The position numbers and the translations under genes are program-made. Source: Pandoraea cepalis (GTDB lineage Bacteria; Pseudomonadota; Gammaproteobacteria; Burkholderiales; Burkholderiaceae). From it: a DNA stretch of 64,000 nucleotides. This document shows positions 8,472 to 16,810 of this stretch, piece by piece (position 1 is the first letter of the stretch; each line of letters begins with the position of its first letter). The notes under the pieces are model-generated. The model saw nothing but the letters and a program-made list of their open reading frames with translations. It did not search any database and had not been told where the DNA came from. The stretch covers positions 434,001 to 498,000 of the forward strand of contig NZ_CABPSL010000001.1 of NCBI RefSeq assembly GCF_902459665.1, written 5' to 3'.

Positions 8472-9392
8472 ATGAGCGATTCGACGAGTGCCATGCCCAA
8501 CGGCTTCGACATTCTCAAGAAGATGTGGGAAGCGTTCAGCCCGCCCGCGACATTCACCTCGCCGCTCACGCAGTTGATGCAGAGCGCGGCGCCATTGCTC
8601 GATCCCGACGAGATCGAGAATCGCATCGCCGAGATGCGTGCGGTGGAGCAGTGGCTCACGCTCAATCTGAATGTGCTGCGCTCGACGATCCAGGCCTTCG
8701 AAGTGCAACGGGCCACCTATGCCACGCTTCGCTCGTTCGGCACCGGCACCTTCGGCGCCGCGAGCGACGCGCAGGCGAGTGCGTCGCCGTTCGGACAGGC
8801 GGGCGCGGCGAACTTCTGGCGCTCGCCGTTTGCCGCCGAGGCGCCGGCGCAAGACGTCGAGCCGCAGGCGAGCGCACCGGAACCCGAGCCGGAACCGGAA
8901 CCGCAACCGGAACCCAAGGCGGCCGCGGCCGAGGAAGCCCCGGCGGGCGGCGACACACAGTCGCCGTTCGCGCAGGGGGGCAACGCTTATGGTGCGTTGG
9001 ACCCGTCGCTTTGGTTCAACGCCATGCGCACGCAGTTCGACCAGATTGCCGCTGCTGCGCAGGCGGCCGGTGTATCTGCGGCACAAATGACGGAAGCCGC
9101 CGCGGCGCAAATGTCGGATGCCGCTGCCAAGGCGACGCAGAGCGCACCGGCGAAACCCGCAAAACCCGCAAAGCCCACGCAGGCGTCTGGCCAGGCCACG
9201 GCAAAGGCCGGCACCGCCAAGCGGGCGGCGGGTACGAGCAAGGCGGCGGGCAAGACCGCTGCCAAGCGTGCGCCGGCCGGCAAGACGCCGCCGGCGAAGT
9301 CGGCCGCGGCAAAAACGTCTGCCAAGACGTCGGCGAAGGCCGCGCCCGCCGCAGGCAAGACGCCGGGTAAGCAGGCCGCCTGGAAATGGTAG
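8472..9392 (+). CDS. phaM: PhaM-type polyhydroxyalkanoate granule and nucleoid-binding protein
   Basis: A 306-residue protein whose N terminus (NGFDILKKMWEAF ... LDPDEIENRIAEMRAVEQWLTLNLNVL) matches PhaM of Ralstonia and Burkholderia. PhaM activates PHB synthase PhaC and tethers granules to the nucleoid. The middle holds an acidic Glu-Pro repeat (about residues 138-155). The last 75 residues form a Lys/Ala/Pro-rich histone-H1-like tail with repeated AKP and KTA units, expected to bind DNA. It implies that the organism makes PHB. The start follows a good Shine-Dalgarno (TGGAGAC). Confidence 0.9.
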   Translation: MSDSTSAMPNGFDILKKMWEAFSPPATFTSPLTQLMQSAAPLLDPDEIENRIAEMRAVEQWLTLNLNVLRSTIQAFEVQRATYATLRSFGTGTFGAASDAQASASPFGQAGAANFWRSPFAAEAPAQDVEPQASAPEPEPEPEPQPEPKAAAAEEAPAGGDTQSPFAQGGNAYGALDPSLWFNAMRTQFDQIAAAAQAAGVSAAQMTEAAAAQMSDAAAKATQSAPAKPAKPAKPTQASGQATAKAGTAKRAAGTSKAAGKTAAKRAPAGKTPPAKSAAAKTSAKTSAKAAPAAGKTPGKQAAWKW

Positions 9393-9496
9393 GGCGGTCG
9401 CACGAACGGCACATGCGGTAGACGCGACGACGGCTTCGGTCACGGCGATAGCGACAACGACAACCACAACGTTGACCACGGCGGGAGGAGGCCCCC

Positions 9497-10786
9497 ATGA
9501 TTTCAGGCGAACGTACCGGCCTCGTCCTGATGGGCGGTGGCGCACGCGCGGGGTATCAGGTGGGCGTGCTGGCCGCGATCGCCGCGATCCAACGCGAGGT
9601 TCTGCCGTCGCGTCGCGCGATTCCGTTTCCCATTGTCTGTGGCACCTCGGCCGGCGCGATCAATGCTGCCGCGCTCGCGTCGCACGCCGACGATTTTCAG
9701 CATGGGGTCATGAAGCTGGACGCGGTGTGGCGTCAATTTCACGCCGGTCAGGTGTTCCGCGCTGACTCGCTGGGCATGGCGGGCACCGGGGCACGCTGGC
9801 TGGCGGCGCTTTCGCTCGGTTGGGCGCTGCGTCGCTCACCGCGCTCGCTGTTCGATTGGTCGCCACTCGGCGACATGTTGCGCAGTGCGATCCGTCTCGA
9901 TCGACTGCCCGACGTGTTCGCGTCGGGGGCGCTCGAGGCTTTGTCGGTGACGGCGCTTTCGTACTCGTCAGGCAAGCATGTCACCTTCTACCAGAGCGCC
10001 GAGCCGATTCAGGCCTGGAAGCGTTCGCTGCGCCTGGCGCGCGCGGTGCCGCTGAGCGTGCAGCACTTGCTGGCATCGAGTGCGATCCCGTTTCTTTTCC
10101 CCGCCGTCGAGCTCGATCTCGATGGGCAGCCCGAGTATTTCGGCGACGGATCGATGCGCCAGATTGCGCCGCTCAGTCCACCGATCCATCTGGGCGCCAC
10201 CCGCATCCTCATCATTGGCGCGGCGCACGGACAGTACGGACTCGACAGCAGCGGCGAGCGCATCGGCGGCTATCCCAGTCTGGCGCAGATCGGCGGGCAG
10301 GCGCTCGCAAGCGTGTTCATCGACGGCCTGTCGGCGGATCTGGAACGCCTCCAGCACATCAACAATGTGCTGCGGCATGTGCCCGAGGCGCAACGCGAAT
10401 CCAGCGGCTGGCGGCCCATCGAGACACTTTTGATCTCGCCAAGCCAGCGCATCGAGCCGATTGCAGCGCGTCATCTGCAGCAGTTGCCGCGGGCCGTTCG
10501 TACGATCCTCGGCGCGATCGGGGCGGACGAAGCGCGCGGCGCGGCCTTCGCCAGCTACCTGCTGTTCGAGTCGTCTTATACGCAGGAACTCATTGCGCTG
10601 GGCGAGGCCGACGCCTACGCGCAGCGCGACGCGATTGCCGCATGGCTCGTGGCGGAAGCGGATGGCACGAGCCCGCTCCATCGTGTCGAGGCCGGCGCGG
10701 TCGGGGGCGGCGGATTGCCGGCGAATTCACCGCTATCGGCGGAGTCGCCCGCCGCCGTGGCGGATACTGGCAAGCCGGCCGCATGA
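9497..10786 (+). CDS. Patatin-like phospholipase
   Basis: A 429-residue patatin-family acyl hydrolase. The glycine-rich oxyanion loop GGGARAGYQVG (about 13-23), the nucleophile motif GTSAG (about 54-58) and the catalytic aspartate in DGSMR (about 217) form the Ser-Asp dyad, in the usual order. The C-terminal 150 residues resemble the extension of long bacterial patatins. There is no signal peptide, so it is probably cytoplasmic or membrane-peripheral, acting on phospholipids or acyl esters. A strong Shine-Dalgarno (GGGAGGAGG) precedes the ATG. It is 104 bases downstream of phaM; a role in PHB granules is possible but not shown. Confidence 0.9.
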   Translation: MISGERTGLVLMGGGARAGYQVGVLAAIAAIQREVLPSRRAIPFPIVCGTSAGAINAAALASHADDFQHGVMKLDAVWRQFHAGQVFRADSLGMAGTGARWLAALSLGWALRRSPRSLFDWSPLGDMLRSAIRLDRLPDVFASGALEALSVTALSYSSGKHVTFYQSAEPIQAWKRSLRLARAVPLSVQHLLASSAIPFLFPAVELDLDGQPEYFGDGSMRQIAPLSPPIHLGATRILIIGAAHGQYGLDSSGERIGGYPSLAQIGGQALASVFIDGLSADLERLQHINNVLRHVPEAQRESSGWRPIETLLISPSQRIEPIAARHLQQLPRAVRTILGAIGADEARGAAFASYLLFESSYTQELIALGEADAYAQRDAIAAWLVAEADGTSPLHRVEAGAVGGGGLPANSPLSAESPAAVADTGKPAA

Positions 10787-10813
10787 GTTGTTGTCCTCAC
10801 TGATCCCGCCCCT

Positions 10814-11656
10814 ATGTCGAAATCCACTGTTGCGTGTCCGTACCCGTCGACGTTCTGGCGCGATCCGGCGCTGCCGTTTCTCGAAGCGCGAGAGGTGCGC
10901 GATGGGCGTCGCGTCTGCTACGCGTTGCACAGCCATGAGACGTTTTCCATCGGCGCCGTGACGGGAGGGCGTAGTACCTATCGGAATGGCCGGGCACACG
11001 AGACGGTGGGCCGCGGCAGCGTTGTCGTGATGAACCCTGACGCGGTGCATGCTTGCAATCCCATTGACGACGAGGCGTGGGCCTATCGGATGCTGTTCGT
11101 CGACACGGCGTGGTTGCGCGAAACGCAGCGGGAACTGGGTTTCGGGCATGGACAGGATCTGCATTTGTTCGACCCGATGTCCGCTGACGATCCGGTGTTG
11201 TACCGGGGGCTTAACCGGCTCTATGACGTTTGCACCGACGCGACGCGCGACCGGCTTGAGCGCGAGAGCGTGGTGCAGCAGTTTTTCATCGACGTGCATG
11301 AGCGGTTGAACCCTGCGCCGCAACCGATGCGGGACGACTCGCACAAGCTGCGCCGCGCCGCCGATTTCATCCGTGCGCACTGCACAGAGGCGCTGACGCT
11401 TGCGCAGATTTGCGCGGCGGCGGGCCTGTCGGCGTCTTACCTGACGCGCGTCTTTCGAGAGCAATACGGACTCACGCCGCACGCCTTTCTCATGGACCAG
11501 CGGATTCAATATGCACGGCGCCGACTGCGTCGTGGACATGCCATTGCCGAGGTGGCGCTCGATGCGGGCTTCGCGGATCAGGCGCATTTCCAACGCGCCT
11601 TCAAACAACGCCTCGCCACGACGCCGGGGCATTACCGGGAGCCGCACGCCGCGTGA
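10814..11656 (+). CDS. AraC family transcriptional regulator
   Basis: A 280-residue regulator. The N-terminal cupin-like sensor (about 30-150; YALHSHETFSIGAVTGG, SVVVMNPDAVHACNP) resembles the AraC ligand-binding domain. The C-terminal pair of helix-turn-helix motifs covers about 180-275, with LTLAQICAAAGLSASYLTRVFREQYG and AIAEVALDAGFADQAHFQRAFKQRLATTPGHYR. It converges on a LysE-family exporter gene whose stop is 27 bases away; AraC/LysE pairs are common, so that exporter is a plausible but untested target. The inducer is unknown. Confidence 0.92.
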   Translation: MSKSTVACPYPSTFWRDPALPFLEAREVRDGRRVCYALHSHETFSIGAVTGGRSTYRNGRAHETVGRGSVVVMNPDAVHACNPIDDEAWAYRMLFVDTAWLRETQRELGFGHGQDLHLFDPMSADDPVLYRGLNRLYDVCTDATRDRLERESVVQQFFIDVHERLNPAPQPMRDDSHKLRRAADFIRAHCTEALTLAQICAAAGLSASYLTRVFREQYGLTPHAFLMDQRIQYARRRLRRGHAIAEVALDAGFADQAHFQRAFKQRLATTPGHYREPHAA

Positions 11657-11683
11657 TTCGACGCCGCGAAGGCGCATGTTTCC

Positions 11684-12271
11684 TTAGCCGGTCGCGACAA
11701 GATACACGGCACTTCCCGCCAACAGCGCCGCCATCGCGCAGTTCAGACGCCGCATGCGCCGCGCGTCGCGCATGCGATGACGCAACATCGCACCCGCGGC
11801 GGCCCAGCATCCCACCGAGCACCAGCAAACGACAAAGTAGATCGCCGCGAATTGCCAGATGCGCGCGGGATCACCTGCCGTGTACGCGCCCATTCCGGCC
11901 AGCGCCGCGAGCCAGGCTTTCGGATTGAGCCATTGCATGACGGCGCCTTTCGATAGGGTCGGGCCACGCTGCGTGTCGGCGTCGTTCAACACGCCGTTAT
12001 CGATCGCCAGTTTGTAGGCCATATAAAGCAGGAACGCCACGCCGAACCACTGAATCGCGCGCATCAGTACGGGCATCCGGTGCAGTAACTCGTGCACGCC
12101 GAAGCCGACCGCAACGAGCAACGCGACGAAGCCCACCGTCGCACCGGTCACGTGACGCAGGCTCGGTCCGAGGCCATAGCGCGCGCCCGCGCCCAGCGCC
12201 ACGACATTGACCGGACCCGGCGTGATCGAAGCGGCCAGTGCGAACGCGGCCATTGAATAGAAAAGTGTCAT
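11684..12271 (-). CDS. LysE family amino-acid exporter
   Basis: A 195-residue membrane protein of the LysE/RhtB superfamily with about five or six hydrophobic segments. The family signature ITPGPVNVVALGAGARYG is near residues 15-32, and the second-half motif KGAVMQWLNPKAWLAAL is near 104-120. Members export amino acids or other small metabolites across the inner membrane. I use the ATG at 12271 (MTLFYSMAAFALAAS); the longer open frame upstream is basic and unlike the family. It converges with the AraC gene. Confidence 0.88.
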   Translation of the reverse strand: MTLFYSMAAFALAASITPGPVNVVALGAGARYGLGPSLRHVTGATVGFVALLVAVGFGVHELLHRMPVLMRAIQWFGVAFLLYMAYKLAIDNGVLNDADTQRGPTLSKGAVMQWLNPKAWLAALAGMGAYTAGDPARIWQFAAIYFVVCWCSVGCWAAAGAMLRHRMRDARRMRRLNCAMAALLAGSAVYLVATG

Positions 12272-12384
12272 CGGATCCCTCGATACTGAAGAATGCGGGT
12301 GAAGCGAGGTTCCGAATGTAGGCGGCGACGGACGCCGTGTATTGAAGAAAACTGCCCTCTGGCAAATGGCCGCGTGCCGACGTC

Positions 12385-12828
12385 TCAACGAAACAGTCGA
12401 TGGCGTAGCCAACGCAATAAACGTCCAAAGATGGGGAGCTTGACGTAGATATCTTCAGTGGCGTCCCAATAGTCGCGCTGATAGGCCACGCGTCCGTCCA
12501 CAGCGAGACGCAGGTGCGATGCGCCATGAATGACCTGTTCGTCGTCAAGCCACCGTTTGGTATGGAAATGCAGATTCCACACCAGCAGCGCCTGATTGTG
12601 TTGCAGCAGCGTGGCGGTAAATTCAATGCGCGGCACGTCGACACGCTCGAATAGGTGCGTGAGCAGCGTCGCCACTTCGGCGGCGCTGCGCACCTCGTGC
12701 AGCGGCGTCTTGAGATAGACGTTGGGCGCGTAGAACTCGCCCAGATTCCCGACGCTTTGGCGGGTGAGAGTCTCGAAGTAGCGCGTCAGGCGCGTGAGCG
12801 CAGCCGCATGATCGATATCCATAGGCAT
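12385..12828 (-). CDS. Nuclear transport factor 2-like (SnoaL-type) protein
   Basis: About 147 residues from the ATG at 12828 (MPMDIDHAAAL); a second ATG at 12822 and longer open sequence exist. The pattern LTRYFETLTRQSVGNLGEFYAPNVYLKTPLHEVRSAAEVATLLTHLF followed by the strand-rich HLRLAVDGRVAYQRDYWDATEDIYVKLP is that of NTF2-like alpha+beta cone folds (SnoaL-like). These often bind small ligands or act as enzymes. No catalytic residues can be assigned. It lies upstream of the LysE gene on the same strand, 113 bases away. Confidence 0.75.
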   Translation of the reverse strand: MPMDIDHAAALTRLTRYFETLTRQSVGNLGEFYAPNVYLKTPLHEVRSAAEVATLLTHLFERVDVPRIEFTATLLQHNQALLVWNLHFHTKRWLDDEQVIHGASHLRLAVDGRVAYQRDYWDATEDIYVKLPIFGRLLRWLRHRLFR

Positions 12829-13024
12829 GCTCGCGTGGGCGCCTGGACAGCGCGATTCGATGGACCCGTCCATGGCCGGGGCGGGGCCGGTCTCCGTCAT
12901 CCCGGGCGCGCGGCGCCGGGATCGGCTTTCGGTCAATTATCAACGGCAACGCACGTTTGCACCGCGATGTTGCAGCGTGCGTGGCGCGGATGAGACACCC
13001 GGCGTCGCAGGCCGCCCCGGCAAC

Positions 13025-13585
13025 CTATCGCGCGTCGCTGATCAATTCGGCGCGAAGGTCGGGGGCACTGGTGCGCGGATCCAGCCATATGGCGAAAAAA
13101 GCACGGCCGAAGGCGTCGCCCGCGATTTGACCGATCAATTTGCCGTCCGAGAAGAACCTCGTGCCGTCGCCGGGCAGGAACACGCCGGTCAAGTGCTGCC
13201 CGGGCGTCACGTCGGGCAGGATGCGCGACAGTTCTTCGGCCCAGCGCTCCCGTTGCGTATCGGTGGCCACTTGCAGCTTGGTCATTTCGATCAGACTGCG
13301 CTGCACGAGCGTATGAGATTTGAAACTGCGCGCGTAGCGCAGATCGAGCACCAGCGGATGCGCACTCCAGTTCGCGCTGACGCGCTCGGCGCCTGAGAAG
13401 AGTTCCGCGTCGTAGAGATGAAAACCCAGGCGCGTGAAGGAGCCGTGGCCGACCAGATGGGCGGTGGGGATTTCTTGCGACGCGAGTTGCCCGGCGTCGA
13501 ACGCCAGGGCGCCGGGGGCCGTTGCCACCGTCGCCAGAAAGCAGACGGTGCGTAGCCATGCGGCAAGTGCGGGACGAGTGGGCAT
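13025..13585 (-). CDS. Chalcone isomerase-like exported protein
   Basis: A 186-residue protein with a Sec signal peptide (about residues 1-27, ending APGALA) and a chalcone-isomerase-like domain after it: LVGHGSFTRLGFHLYDAELFSG, LDLRYARSFKSHTLVQRSLIEMTKL, PGQHLTGVFLPGDGTRFFSDGKLIGQIAGDAFGRAFFAIWLD. In bacteria this fold is not known to act on flavonoids and may bind fatty acids. A good Shine-Dalgarno (AAGGAG) precedes the ATG at 13585. It is expected in the periplasm. Confidence 0.85.
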   Translation of the reverse strand: MPTRPALAAWLRTVCFLATVATAPGALAFDAGQLASQEIPTAHLVGHGSFTRLGFHLYDAELFSGAERVSANWSAHPLVLDLRYARSFKSHTLVQRSLIEMTKLQVATDTQRERWAEELSRILPDVTPGQHLTGVFLPGDGTRFFSDGKLIGQIAGDAFGRAFFAIWLDPRTSAPDLRAELISDAR

Positions 13586-14299
13586 GCTCGGCTCCTTATC
13601 GGTCAAGGATCCAGTCGAGTCGGTAGGCCCGTTGGCGGCGCATGGCTCGTTCTGCCGGTGCGCCGGCCGATACAACGTGTTGCGTATTTGCGACTGAGAA
13701 CTTTCCTCAAAGCGCGGCGCGGAAAAAGGAAACGTCGGCGTCGGCAGGGATGGGGCTGTCACCCGGTCGCACTTACGGAACGATTGATTTCAGCGTAGAC
13801 CATCGGACGCCACGCGCGCAGGCCCATGGTACAAGGGCAAACCCTGACGCGCTGCCGTGATGTCCGCATTCGCAGGCGTTGATGCTCAAGACGCCCAGGC
13901 GGCTGGCCGCGCGCCGGGCTGGCCGCCGAAGGTTGTGCCGGAAAGCCTGTCGCCCATTGAGCATAGGCGCTTTGCGTGACAATTTGACGGGCGTCAACAT
14001 TACGACGCATTACTGTCACGCGAGGGGTGACGTTGGCGGGATTAAACGGCTTTTATGTTATGATTCAAGAGTTTGGCCATATTTTAGTAGGCTCGCTCTA
14101 AGCCATATCGCCAGGATGCGGCCAGGTTACAGGCGTTAATTCGTCGTCCTTCAGCGACGGCAGGGTTCAAGACGTGAAGTCGGACGGCGGGGGCCGCCCA
14201 CGACACGCTCACCGTTTTGTCTGTCGAAATTCGGCGTAAACTTTCACAATACTATCTTGAGTCCTGGTGTAAGGTCTCGCGACCTTGGGGGTAATTGAA
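13586..14299. other. 714-base region without a recognisable gene
   Basis: No open frame here has a family signature or convincing start. The right half contains a locally AT-rich patch (about 14040-14105) in an otherwise GC-rich gap. Candidate -10 hexamers lie at 14059-14064 (TATGAT) and 14250-14255 (TACTAT), the latter suitably placed for the diiron gene at 14300, both with weak -35 elements. Nested inverted repeats lie at 13974-14021. A small RNA or long leader is possible, but no terminator was seen. Confidence 0.5.
13974..14021. repeat. Nested inverted repeats
   Basis: An inner dyad TTGACG-GG-CGTCAA (13984-13997) is enclosed by an outer inverted repeat GCGTGACA (13974-13981) and TGTCACGC (14014-14021). 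Both are perfect. The inner dyad looks like a dimer operator; the outer pair could be a second site. They lie about 280 bases upstream of the diiron protein gene. Confidence 0.55.
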
Positions 14300-15175
14300 A
14301 TGAACGAAATGCTGTATCCCGAACTGTACAAGTCGTTGGAGGCAGTGCGTTGGAACATGGAGAAGGACATTCCGTGGGACAAGTTCGACGCAAGCCAACT
14401 CTCCGACGATCAGGCGCGCACCATCAAGATGAATGCCATCACGGAATGGGCGGCGCTGCCGGCCACCGAGATGTTTCTGCGCGACAACCGTGACGACAGC
14501 GATTTCTCCGCGTTCATGAGCGTTTGGTTCTTCGAAGAGCAGAAGCACTCGCTGGTGCTCATGGAATACCTGCGCCGCTTCCGCCCGGACCTCGTGCCGA
14601 CCGAAGCCGAGCTGCACGCCGTGCGCTTCCCGTTCGACCCGGCCCCGCCGCTCGAGACACTGATGCTGCACTTCTGCGGCGAAATTCGCCTGAATCACTG
14701 GTATCGCCGTGCGGCCGAATGGCACACCGAGCCGGTCATCAAGGCCATCTACGAAATCATCTCGCGCGACGAAGCGCGTCATGGCGGCGCTTATCTGCGC
14801 TACATGAAGAAGGCACTGACGAGCTTCGGCGATAACGCGCGCGCCGCGTTCGCGAAGATCGGCGTGCTGATGGCGTCGGCGCGTCGCACCGAAAAGCCGC
14901 TGCACCCGACCAACCTGCACGTGAACAAGGACCTGTTCCCGAACGACACGGTGCAGTCGCGTTTGCCGGAACCGGAGTGGCTCGAACACTGGCTCGACGA
15001 GCAAATCAAGTTCGACGACAGTTGGGAGAAGAAGGTCGTCGAGCGTATTCTGCACAACATGTCGCTGCTGTTCGAACACACGTTCGCGACGGCGCAGGAC
15101 TTGAACCGTTACCGCAAGGAAATCACCAGCCGTCTGGCGGCGGTGGCCGCACCGGCCGTTGCCACGGCATCGTAA
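14300..15175 (+). CDS. Ferritin-like diiron protein (acyl-ACP desaturase-like)
   Basis: A 291-residue helical protein with two EXXH-type diiron motifs: WFFEEQKHSL (about 78-87) and ISRDEARHGG (about 153-162). The flanking glutamates TEWAALPATEMF and FCGEIRLNHW complete a four-helix diiron site, as in soluble acyl-ACP desaturases and related oxidases. The substrate is unknown; fatty-acid modification or oxygen chemistry is likely. I start at the ATG at 14300 (MNEMLYPELYKSLEAV) with GGGGG about eight bases upstream. A terminator follows at 15207, so it is probably a single-gene transcript. Confidence 0.85.
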   Translation: MNEMLYPELYKSLEAVRWNMEKDIPWDKFDASQLSDDQARTIKMNAITEWAALPATEMFLRDNRDDSDFSAFMSVWFFEEQKHSLVLMEYLRRFRPDLVPTEAELHAVRFPFDPAPPLETLMLHFCGEIRLNHWYRRAAEWHTEPVIKAIYEIISRDEARHGGAYLRYMKKALTSFGDNARAAFAKIGVLMASARRTEKPLHPTNLHVNKDLFPNDTVQSRLPEPEWLEHWLDEQIKFDDSWEKKVVERILHNMSLLFEHTFATAQDLNRYRKEITSRLAAVAAPAVATAS

Positions 15176-15206
15176 TCGCGCGTTCGGCGCCGACGGTTTC
15201 GACAGG

Positions 15207-15229
15207 AAAGGGGCTTCGGCCCCTTTTTT
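15207..15229 (+). terminator. Rho-independent terminator after the diiron gene
   Basis: AAAGGGGC (15207-15214), tetraloop TTCG, GCCCCTTT (15219-15226), then three further T. It lies 32 bases past the stop at 15175. Confidence 0.92.
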
Positions 15230-15281
15230 GTTGCCTCATACGCGGCGTGGGACAATAGCGCACCTATTTCGAACGATCGTC

Positions 15282-15785
15282 ATGTCCGCTTCCCAAGTCA
15301 TTCCTCCGGCCGATTTCGAGGCCAAGATTCTCCCGCGCGAGGCGCTCGCCGCATTGGCGCCGACGCTGCCGCGACCGCTGGTGTTCACCAACGGCGTGTT
15401 CGACATCTTGCATCGCGGTCACGTGACCTATCTCGCGCAGGCGCGCGCGTTGGGGGCGTGCCTCATCGTCGGGGTGAACAGCGACGCCTCGGTGCGCACA
15501 CTCGGCAAAGGCGACGACCGGCCGATCAATAACGAAAACGACCGCGCCGCACTGCTGGCGGCGTTGCAAAGCGTCGACTATGTCGTGACGTTCGGCGAAT
15601 CGACGCCCGAGGCGCTGATTGCCGCCGTGCGTCCCGACATTCTCGTCAAAGGCGGCGACTACGAGATGGACACGCTGCCGGAGTCTGCGCTCGTGCGTGG
15701 CTGGGGCGGCAAGGCGTTGGCCATTCCGTTCGAACATCAGCGCTCGACGACGTCGCTGCTCAAGAAGGTGCGCGCCCAATCATGA
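15282..15785 (+). CDS. rfaE2: D-glycero-beta-D-manno-heptose 1-phosphate adenylyltransferase
   Basis: A 167-residue nucleotidyltransferase. It has VFTNGVFDILHRGHVTYL (about 35-52) with the HXGH signature, VGVNSDASVRTLGK (about 63-76), and the late ISSTSLLK-equivalent RSTTSLLKKV. It adenylylates heptose-1-phosphate in ADP-heptose synthesis for the LPS core. Here it is separate from the kinase domain, unlike bifunctional HldE of enterics. The ATG at 15282 fits the family; the frame is open upstream. Its last four bases overlap the start of the asparaginase gene. Confidence 0.92.
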   Translation: MSASQVIPPADFEAKILPREALAALAPTLPRPLVFTNGVFDILHRGHVTYLAQARALGACLIVGVNSDASVRTLGKGDDRPINNENDRAALLAALQSVDYVVTFGESTPEALIAAVRPDILVKGGDYEMDTLPESALVRGWGGKALAIPFEHQRSTTSLLKKVRAQS

Positions 15786-16789
15786 ATCTGGCCCCGCTCG
15801 TTGAAGTCACGCGCGGCGCGATGGGCGTCGATACCGTCGAGTGCGTGCATTACGGCGCCGTAGCAGTGGTCGACGCGCAAGGGCACTTGCGATACGCCGC
15901 AGGCGACCCGTCGTTTCTGACGTTTTCGCGCTCCACGCTCAAGCCCTTTCAGGCGCTGCCGTTCGTCGAGGGCGACGGCGTCGCGCATTTCGGTCTGACG
16001 CAGCCGGAGCTGGCGCTACTGTGCGCGAGCCACTCCGGTGAGGCGTTTCACGTCGACGGTGTGAAAAGCCTACTGAGCAAGGCGGGTTGCGACGAGCATC
16101 ATTTGCAGTGCGGCTGTCACATGCCGACGTTTTACTCCGCCACCGGAAAACGTGCCCCGGCGGATCTGAAGCCGACGTCGCTGCATCACAACTGTTCGGG
16201 CAAGCATGCGGGCTTTCTCGCGTATTGCGCGCAGCACGGCTTGCCGCTCGATACCTACCTGGATCCGGCGCATCCGCTGCAACAGGCGATTCGCGCACGT
16301 GTCGGCGATGTCGTCGGCGTGAAGGGCGAGACGCTGGCGTTGGGCATCGACGGATGCTCCGCGCCCAACTACGCGTTGCCGCTCGACAGGCTCGCTGCCG
16401 CGTACGCCCGACTCGCCGCGAGCGACGACGCGGCACTCTCGACCTTGTTCGCCGCCATGACGCAGCAGCCGGAGATGGTGTCCGGCACGGCGCGCAACGA
16501 TCTGGCGTTCATGCGCATGGCGCCCGGGGACTGGGTGGCCAAGATCGGCGCCGACGGCGTGCAGACGATCGGCGTTCGCTCGGCGGGCCTGGGCATTGCC
16601 ATCAAAGTTGTCGACGGCAATATGCGTGCGCTATATACCGCGGCGGTGGCCGTACTCAAGGCCCTCGGGTTGGTCGAGTCGCCCGAGGCGACCGGACTGG
16701 CGCCGTGGGTGTCGCCGATCGTCAAGAACGCGCGGGGTATCCAGACCGGGATTGTGCGGCCGGTCGTGTCGTTGAAGCGCGTCGGCTGA
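15782..16789 (+). CDS. L-asparaginase, Rhizobium etli type II family
   Basis: A 335-residue protein of the ReAII-type asparaginase family, unrelated to E. coli AnsA/AnsB. Catalytic and ligand motifs are conserved: SRSTLKPFQALP (Ser51, Lys54), CASHSGE (Ser83 or Ser85), HHNCSGKHAGF (Cys138, Lys141) and GIDGCSAPNYALP (Cys near 195), the paired cysteines that bind zinc in this family. It hydrolyses asparagine to aspartate and ammonia. There is no signal peptide. The ATGA overlap with the heptose adenylyltransferase gene implies translational coupling, although the two functions are unrelated. Confidence 0.88.
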   Translation: MNLAPLVEVTRGAMGVDTVECVHYGAVAVVDAQGHLRYAAGDPSFLTFSRSTLKPFQALPFVEGDGVAHFGLTQPELALLCASHSGEAFHVDGVKSLLSKAGCDEHHLQCGCHMPTFYSATGKRAPADLKPTSLHHNCSGKHAGFLAYCAQHGLPLDTYLDPAHPLQQAIRARVGDVVGVKGETLALGIDGCSAPNYALPLDRLAAAYARLAASDDAALSTLFAAMTQQPEMVSGTARNDLAFMRMAPGDWVAKIGADGVQTIGVRSAGLGIAIKVVDGNMRALYTAAVAVLKALGLVESPEATGLAPWVSPIVKNARGIQTGIVRPVVSLKRVG

Positions 16790-16810
16790 GCCAGGCGCAG
16801 GCCGGTTCAA

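Noticed and set aside
8868-8920. Short tandem DNA repeat inside phaM
   Set aside because: It encodes the Glu-Pro repeat of the acidic linker, so it follows from the protein sequence and is not an independent element.
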